DNA of 10,286 bases, taken from assembly GCA_027325115.1 (NCBI GenBank), contig DAHWFG010000556.1, forward strand, positions 1 to 10,286, written 5' to 3'. The DNA comes from JAKBCQ01 sp021807585. Its GTDB lineage: Bacteria > Planctomycetota > Planctomycetia > Isosphaerales > Isosphaeraceae. Positions 7,343 to 10,286 of the stretch are shown in pieces (within the stretch, counting starts at the first letter, position 1; each line of letters begins with the position of its first letter). Both the position numbers and the translations under genes were made by a program. Below the pieces are notes generated by a model that saw nothing but the letters and a program-made list of their open reading frames with translations, ran no database searches and was not told the DNA's origin.

Positions 7343-7670
7343 CGACGTTCTCCAGGGCTCGCGCCCGTTCCTCGCACGGCTTCCACAAGAAAGACGAGAA
7401 CGGCGGCGAATCGGCCGCTCGTCGCTCATCTTGATGGAGCGATTAGAATCGATCGCGGTTCGATTCACCAGCCCAACCGGCCGATCGCGCTTCGAGTCGG
7501 AACCGAGGGGGCGATCCTTCGAGGCGAAATCGGCTTCAACTTGATCTTTTTTCGAGCGCCGATCGTTCTCATAATGGCGTATCGTGAGGCGCCGGCGCGG
7601 AGCGTTCAAGCCGATCCGACGACGCAATTGACGGGAATCATGTATTTTTACTTATTGATTTGAGGGTGGT
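7343..7670. other. Divergent intergenic region between prfB and htpG
   Basis: These 328 bases must hold the promoters of both the prfB operon and htpG. The only elements I can assign are the ribosome binding sites: GGAG at 7350-7353 (minus, for prfB) and GAGGG at 7662-7666 (plus, 4 nt before the htpG ATG). TTGACG at 7628-7633 resembles a -35 box for htpG, but the -10 at matching distance is poor. I do not see a CIRCE heat-shock inverted repeat. Reading frames that cross the region on either strand look spurious. Confidence 0.5.
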
Positions 7671-9548
7671 ATGACCGCAGTCGGAGAGCGGCGAGAGTAC
7701 GCGTTTCAAGCCGAGATCAAGCAGCTTTTGAATTTGCTGGCGCATTCGCTTTATCAAAGTCGCGACGTCGCGATTCGTGAGCTGGTATCGAACGCTTCGG
7801 ACGCGCTCGATAAGATGCGTTTTTTGGCGCTCTCGAACGATGCGTATCGCGATTCGGGAGAGCTTGAAATGACGATCGAGCCTCGCGCCGACGCCATGGA
7901 ATTGGTGGTTCGCGACAACGGGATCGGGATGACGCGCGACGAGCTTGTTTCCCATCTGGGAACGATCGCCAAGAGCGGCTCGCTTGAATTCTTGCGGACC
8001 CTGGGTGAAGACTCGAAAAAGGACGTGTCGTTGATCGGTCAGTTCGGCGTCGGGTTTTACGCGGCGTTTATGATCGCCGACCGCGTGCGGGTACGATCCA
8101 AAAGTTACAAGGATGATCAGGCGAACGAATGGGAATCGGACGGTACGGGCGTTTTCCAGGTCGTTCCGATCGAGACGCCGTTCGATCGTGGAACCGAGAT
8201 CATCCTGCACTTGAAGGACGACGCCAAGGAGTTTATCGAGGAATGGAAGATCAGGGAGGCGATTCGTTCGTATTCGAGCTTCATCTCCTATCCGATTCGA
8301 ATCGGCGGGGCGATCGTCAACGATCAAAAGCCGATCTGGGTGGAGCCCAAAAATCAGGTGACTTCGGATCAGCATGAGAAGTTTTATCAATATCTCACGC
8401 ATCATACCGACGAAAAGCCTTTATGGCATATTCATTTGGCTGTGGATTCGCCGATTCAGTTTCGCGCCGTGATTTATTGTCCGCCGACGAACGTCGAAAA
8501 ATTCGGAATGGGTCGGTCGGAGCACGGTATCAGTTTATGCGCCAAGCGGATTTTGGTGGATCGCGAGTGCCGCGATCTTTTGCCCGAGTATTTCCGATTC
8601 CTCCGCGGGCTCGTCGATTCCGAGGATTTACCGCTCAACGTTTCACGCGAGACGTTGCAGAACGATACGTTGATTCGCAAGATCCGCGATTCGATCGTGA
8701 AGGCGATTTTTGATCGACTCGACCGGACCGCGGCGGATCAGCCCGACGATTACAAGGCGTTTTACGACGAATTCGGAACGTTCCTCAAGGAGGGAGCGAT
8801 CGTCGATTTTCTGAAGCGCGATCGGATCGCTCCGCTCCTTCGATTCCCGTCGACGCATTCGGATCAACTTACGTCTCTCGGCGATTATGTAAGTCGATGC
8901 GAAGAGGGTCGAAAGCAGATCTATTATGCGTGCGGTGTCAATCGCGCGTCGATCGTGAAGAGCCCTGCGCTCGAGATTTTTCTGAGGAGGGGAATCGAGG
9001 TTCTTTTGCTCGACGCTCCGGTCGATGAAGTGGTGATGGTGGAATTGAGGCGATTCGGCGACAAAGATTTGAAGTCGATCGACGCCGCCGATGTTGAACT
9101 GCCGCCGCAATCGAGCGATGAGAGCGAGCCCGAGCCGACGAAGGAACCCGGCGGTTTTGGAAGATTGCTCGAGCTGTTCCGATCGGCTTTGGGGGATCAA
9201 GTGCGCGACGTTCGAGCGTCGAAGCGGCTGATCGAGAGCGCCTGTCGGCTCGTCGACGCCGAAGGGGCGATGAGTTCGCGTCTCGAGCGGATGTTGCGAG
9301 CGACAAATCAGCAGATGACGATCTCAACACAAATCTTCGAGATCAATCCCTCGGCGCAGTTGATCGAACGGCTCGCGAGCCTTTCGGCGAATCCCGATCA
9401 CGATGAATTTATCAAGCGATGCGGTTTACAATTATTTACCGACGCGCTCGCGCTCGAGGGGGTGGTGCACGATCCGCACGAGGCGGCGGAGCGGAGCCGA
9501 TTTTTCATGGAGGAGGCTGCGGCCAAGCGATCGCCGCTCGTGCTTTAA
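7671..9548 (+). CDS. htpG: Hsp90-family molecular chaperone HtpG (625 aa)
   Basis: HtpG is a cytosolic ATP-dependent dimeric chaperone that remodels client proteins, often with the DnaK system. The N-terminal GHKL ATPase domain (1-230) shows the family motifs in order: LLNLLAHSLYQSRDVAIRELVSNASDALDK (catalytic Glu37, Mg-binding Asn41), DNGIGM (82-87, adenine-contacting Asp82), LGTIAKSGSLEF (96-107) and LIGQFGVGFYAAFM (121-134, lid glycines). The middle domain (about 240-450) has KPLWHIH, the segment around NVEKFGMGRSEHGISLCAKRILV, and the near-invariant DSEDLPLNVSRETLQND. The C-terminal dimerisation domain runs to the end; as in other bacterial forms there is no MEEVD tail. Length is normal. 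GAGGG lies 4 nt before the ATG. It stands alone, divergent from prfB; no clear terminator follows it before the repeat region. Confidence 0.97.
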   Translation: MTAVGERREYAFQAEIKQLLNLLAHSLYQSRDVAIRELVSNASDALDKMRFLALSNDAYRDSGELEMTIEPRADAMELVVRDNGIGMTRDELVSHLGTIAKSGSLEFLRTLGEDSKKDVSLIGQFGVGFYAAFMIADRVRVRSKSYKDDQANEWESDGTGVFQVVPIETPFDRGTEIILHLKDDAKEFIEEWKIREAIRSYSSFISYPIRIGGAIVNDQKPIWVEPKNQVTSDQHEKFYQYLTHHTDEKPLWHIHLAVDSPIQFRAVIYCPPTNVEKFGMGRSEHGISLCAKRILVDRECRDLLPEYFRFLRGLVDSEDLPLNVSRETLQNDTLIRKIRDSIVKAIFDRLDRTAADQPDDYKAFYDEFGTFLKEGAIVDFLKRDRIAPLLRFPSTHSDQLTSLGDYVSRCEEGRKQIYYACGVNRASIVKSPALEIFLRRGIEVLLLDAPVDEVVMVELRRFGDKDLKSIDAADVELPPQSSDESEPEPTKEPGGFGRLLELFRSALGDQVRDVRASKRLIESACRLVDAEGAMSSRLERMLRATNQQMTISTQIFEINPSAQLIERLASLSANPDHDEFIKRCGLQLFTDALALEGVVHDPHEAAERSRFFMEEAAAKRSPLVL

Positions 9549-9636
9549 TGCGACGATCGCGGATCGAGACGATTGGGCAATTCAGGCGGCGGGATTGAGA
9601 GCGGATCGCGGAGACCGGGAGACCGCTTCTTAGTTA

Positions 9637-9902
9637 GAGGCTATCCGGAAAGAAAGCCGCGTATTCGACGGGATTTGAGGGCGAACCTCCTGGTGAGCCG
9701 CATTATTATGTTTACGATTATTGACCGATAAATCGGCCTGGTCGCCTGAGTTTACGAGAAGAGGCTCACCGGGAGGTTCGCCCTCCCAATCAGAACAAAC
9801 CGATATCTAGATATTTAACGTATGATGGTTCTATTTGTGAATCGGCGCCGAAACCGGTAAAATCGAGCCGATTGGGTTTCGGGAGCTTTTCCGGATAGCC
9901 TC
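9637..9902. mobile_element. MITE-like element, 266 bp, with 15-bp terminal inverted repeats
   Basis: The ends are a perfect 15-bp inverted repeat: GAGGCTATCCGGAAA (9637-9651) and TTTCCGGATAGCCTC (9888-9902). The flanks carry the same three bases, TTA at 9634-9636 and TTA at 9903-9905, as expected of a 3-bp target duplication. Ends starting GAG together with a TNA duplication are known from the IS1031 group of the IS5 family, so a non-autonomous IS5-type element is the likeliest reading (inference). There is no transposase frame inside. The interior holds a 25-bp inverted repeat and a 12-bp palindrome ATATCTAGATAT (9803-9814). It lies 88 bp after the htpG stop, in non-coding DNA. Confidence 0.62.
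9677..9785. repeat. 25-bp inverted repeat inside the MITE-like element
   Basis: The left arm 9677-9701 begins GAGGGCGAACCTCC and the right arm 9761-9785 ends GGGAGGTTCGCCCTC; they are complementary at 23 of 25 positions across a 59-bp loop. The loop contains a small hairpin, CCGATAAATCGG (9725-9736). Transcribed RNA would fold into a long stem. I recall the arm sequence as a common scattered intergenic repeat in planctomycetes. It could also act as a terminator for htpG, although no T-run follows it. Confidence 0.65.
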
Positions 9903-9953
9903 TTACCGATCCTGGCTGGTGGACGCGGGATTCCAAGACTGAGTTTTGGTTTG

Positions 9954-10168
9954 GACCCCCCTCGATCCCCCCGCAAGCGGGGGGAAGGCAAACAAATACA
10001 AATGTGGTTATGATGATGCAACACCCTCCCCGCATGCGGGGAGGGCCTGGGAGGGGTTCTTCTCGACGTCATGAAATCGACCCCCCTCGACCCCCCGCAA
10101 GCGGGGGAAGGCGAACAGTTGCACATGAGGTCATGATGATGCAACACCCTCCCCGCATGCGGGGAGGG
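9954..10168. repeat. Two tandem copies of a double-palindrome repeat (BIME/REP-like)
   Basis: Each unit begins GACCCCCCTCGA (9954 and 10079, 125 bp apart) and contains two palindromes. Palindrome A is a C-run, then GCAAGC, then a G-run (9967-9984 and 10092-10107). Palindrome B is a perfect 22-bp palindrome centred on GCATGC with arms CCCTCCCC and GGGGAGGG (10024-10045 and 10147-10168). The spacer between A and B ends in a conserved ATGATGATGCAACA, while the first half of the spacer differs between copies. Alternating A and B hairpins match the general layout of BIMEs, which are mobilised in trans by RAYT transposases in other bacteria. There is no coding sequence here; frames that cross it translate into repetitive Pro/His/Gly-rich peptides. 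Confidence 0.8.
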
Positions 10169-10203
10169 AGTGAGACTCATATCACCGCATGTGTTTGTCT
10201 GGT

Positions 10204-10219
10204 CCTTCCCCCCGCTTGC
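10204..10219 (-). repeat. Inverted fragment of palindrome A
   Basis: CCTTCCCCCCGCTTGC is the exact reverse complement of 9973-9988 in the first repeat unit, but the matching C-run is missing on the other side (TCGGTTCGG follows instead). It is therefore a truncated, inverted copy of the array unit. The rest of 10169-10286 shows no gene, RNA or further repeat that I can recognise. Confidence 0.55.
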
Positions 10220-10286
10220 ATCGGTTCGGACACAAGTTTTCGACTTGGTTATCCAGACCGATTGGGAAAGAGATATGGGAGTTGGC

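Noticed and set aside
7343..7627. N-terminal extension of prfB by 95 residues on the minus strand
   Set aside because: The extension is an Arg/Ser-rich, non-conserved stretch, while GGAG lies 7 nt before the ATG at 7342 and gives the usual RF2 length.
7220..7663. Plus-strand frame ending 7 bp before htpG
   Set aside because: Its second half has plausible codons, but it starts inside prfB antisense, has no ribosome binding site and no recognisable domain; most likely a by-product of the CGATCG-rich composition.
7343..7670. CIRCE-type heat-shock operator for htpG
   Set aside because: No TTAGCACTC/GAGTGCTAA inverted repeat is visible in the upstream region.
7638..8405. 255-residue antisense frame inside htpG
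   Set aside because: It lies opposite the strongly conserved Hsp90 ATPase domain and has no recognisable domain or ribosome binding site.
9790..10180. Minus-strand frames across the 3' repeat region
   Set aside because: They translate palindromic repeats into recurring PSPHAGRVLHHH- and SPACGG-like peptides; not protein-like.
9954..10219. CRISPR array
   Set aside because: Only two units of about 125 bp, each internally palindromic, with related rather than unique spacers and no cas genes.

Overview
The window looks like ordinary chromosomal DNA of a planctomycete (phylum Planctomycetota). The reasons are: GC-rich coding sequence with a marked excess of the hexamer CGATCG; weak or missing Shine-Dalgarno sequences at several genes; long lineage-type hypothetical proteins; and interspersed repeats that I recall from planctomycete genomes, including a 'PSLARRVG'-encoding repeat inside a gene and a 'GGGAGGGCGAACCTCC'-type palindromic repeat. 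The class within the phylum cannot be settled by eye.

Layout. Positions 1-273 hold a short acidic reading frame of uncertain status. Positions 431-1561 (minus) encode an exported protein with a C-terminal membrane anchor. A partly AT-rich divergent intergenic region follows, with an 8-bp dyad at 1809-1833. Positions 1922-4210 (plus) encode a large polytopic membrane protein with a soluble C-terminal domain. It converges on, and overlaps by 27 bp, a minus-strand cluster that reads prfB (release factor 2) -> unknown 217-aa protein -> glyA (serine hydroxymethyltransferase). The prfB gene is split by the classical CTT-TGA-C programmed +1 frameshift site. A 328-bp divergent region then leads into htpG (Hsp90 chaperone, 7671-9548, plus).

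The last 740 bp hold no gene but much structure. There is a 266-bp MITE-like element (9637-9902) with perfect 15-bp terminal inverted repeats and a TTA target duplication, which carries an internal 25-bp inverted repeat. After it come two tandem copies of a unit with two palindromes (9954-10168), arranged much like a BIME/REP element, and an inverted fragment of the same repeat near 10204.

Functionally, prfB, glyA and htpG are housekeeping genes for translation termination, one-carbon/glycine metabolism and protein folding. The two membrane or exported proteins are unknown. I see no defence system, biosynthetic cluster or other new multi-gene system. The most interesting signals are the MITE-like element, the palindrome array, the repeat inserted in frame in the membrane protein, the autoregulatory frameshift in prfB (which lacks an obvious upstream Shine-Dalgarno stimulator), and the unknown gene between prfB and glyA.
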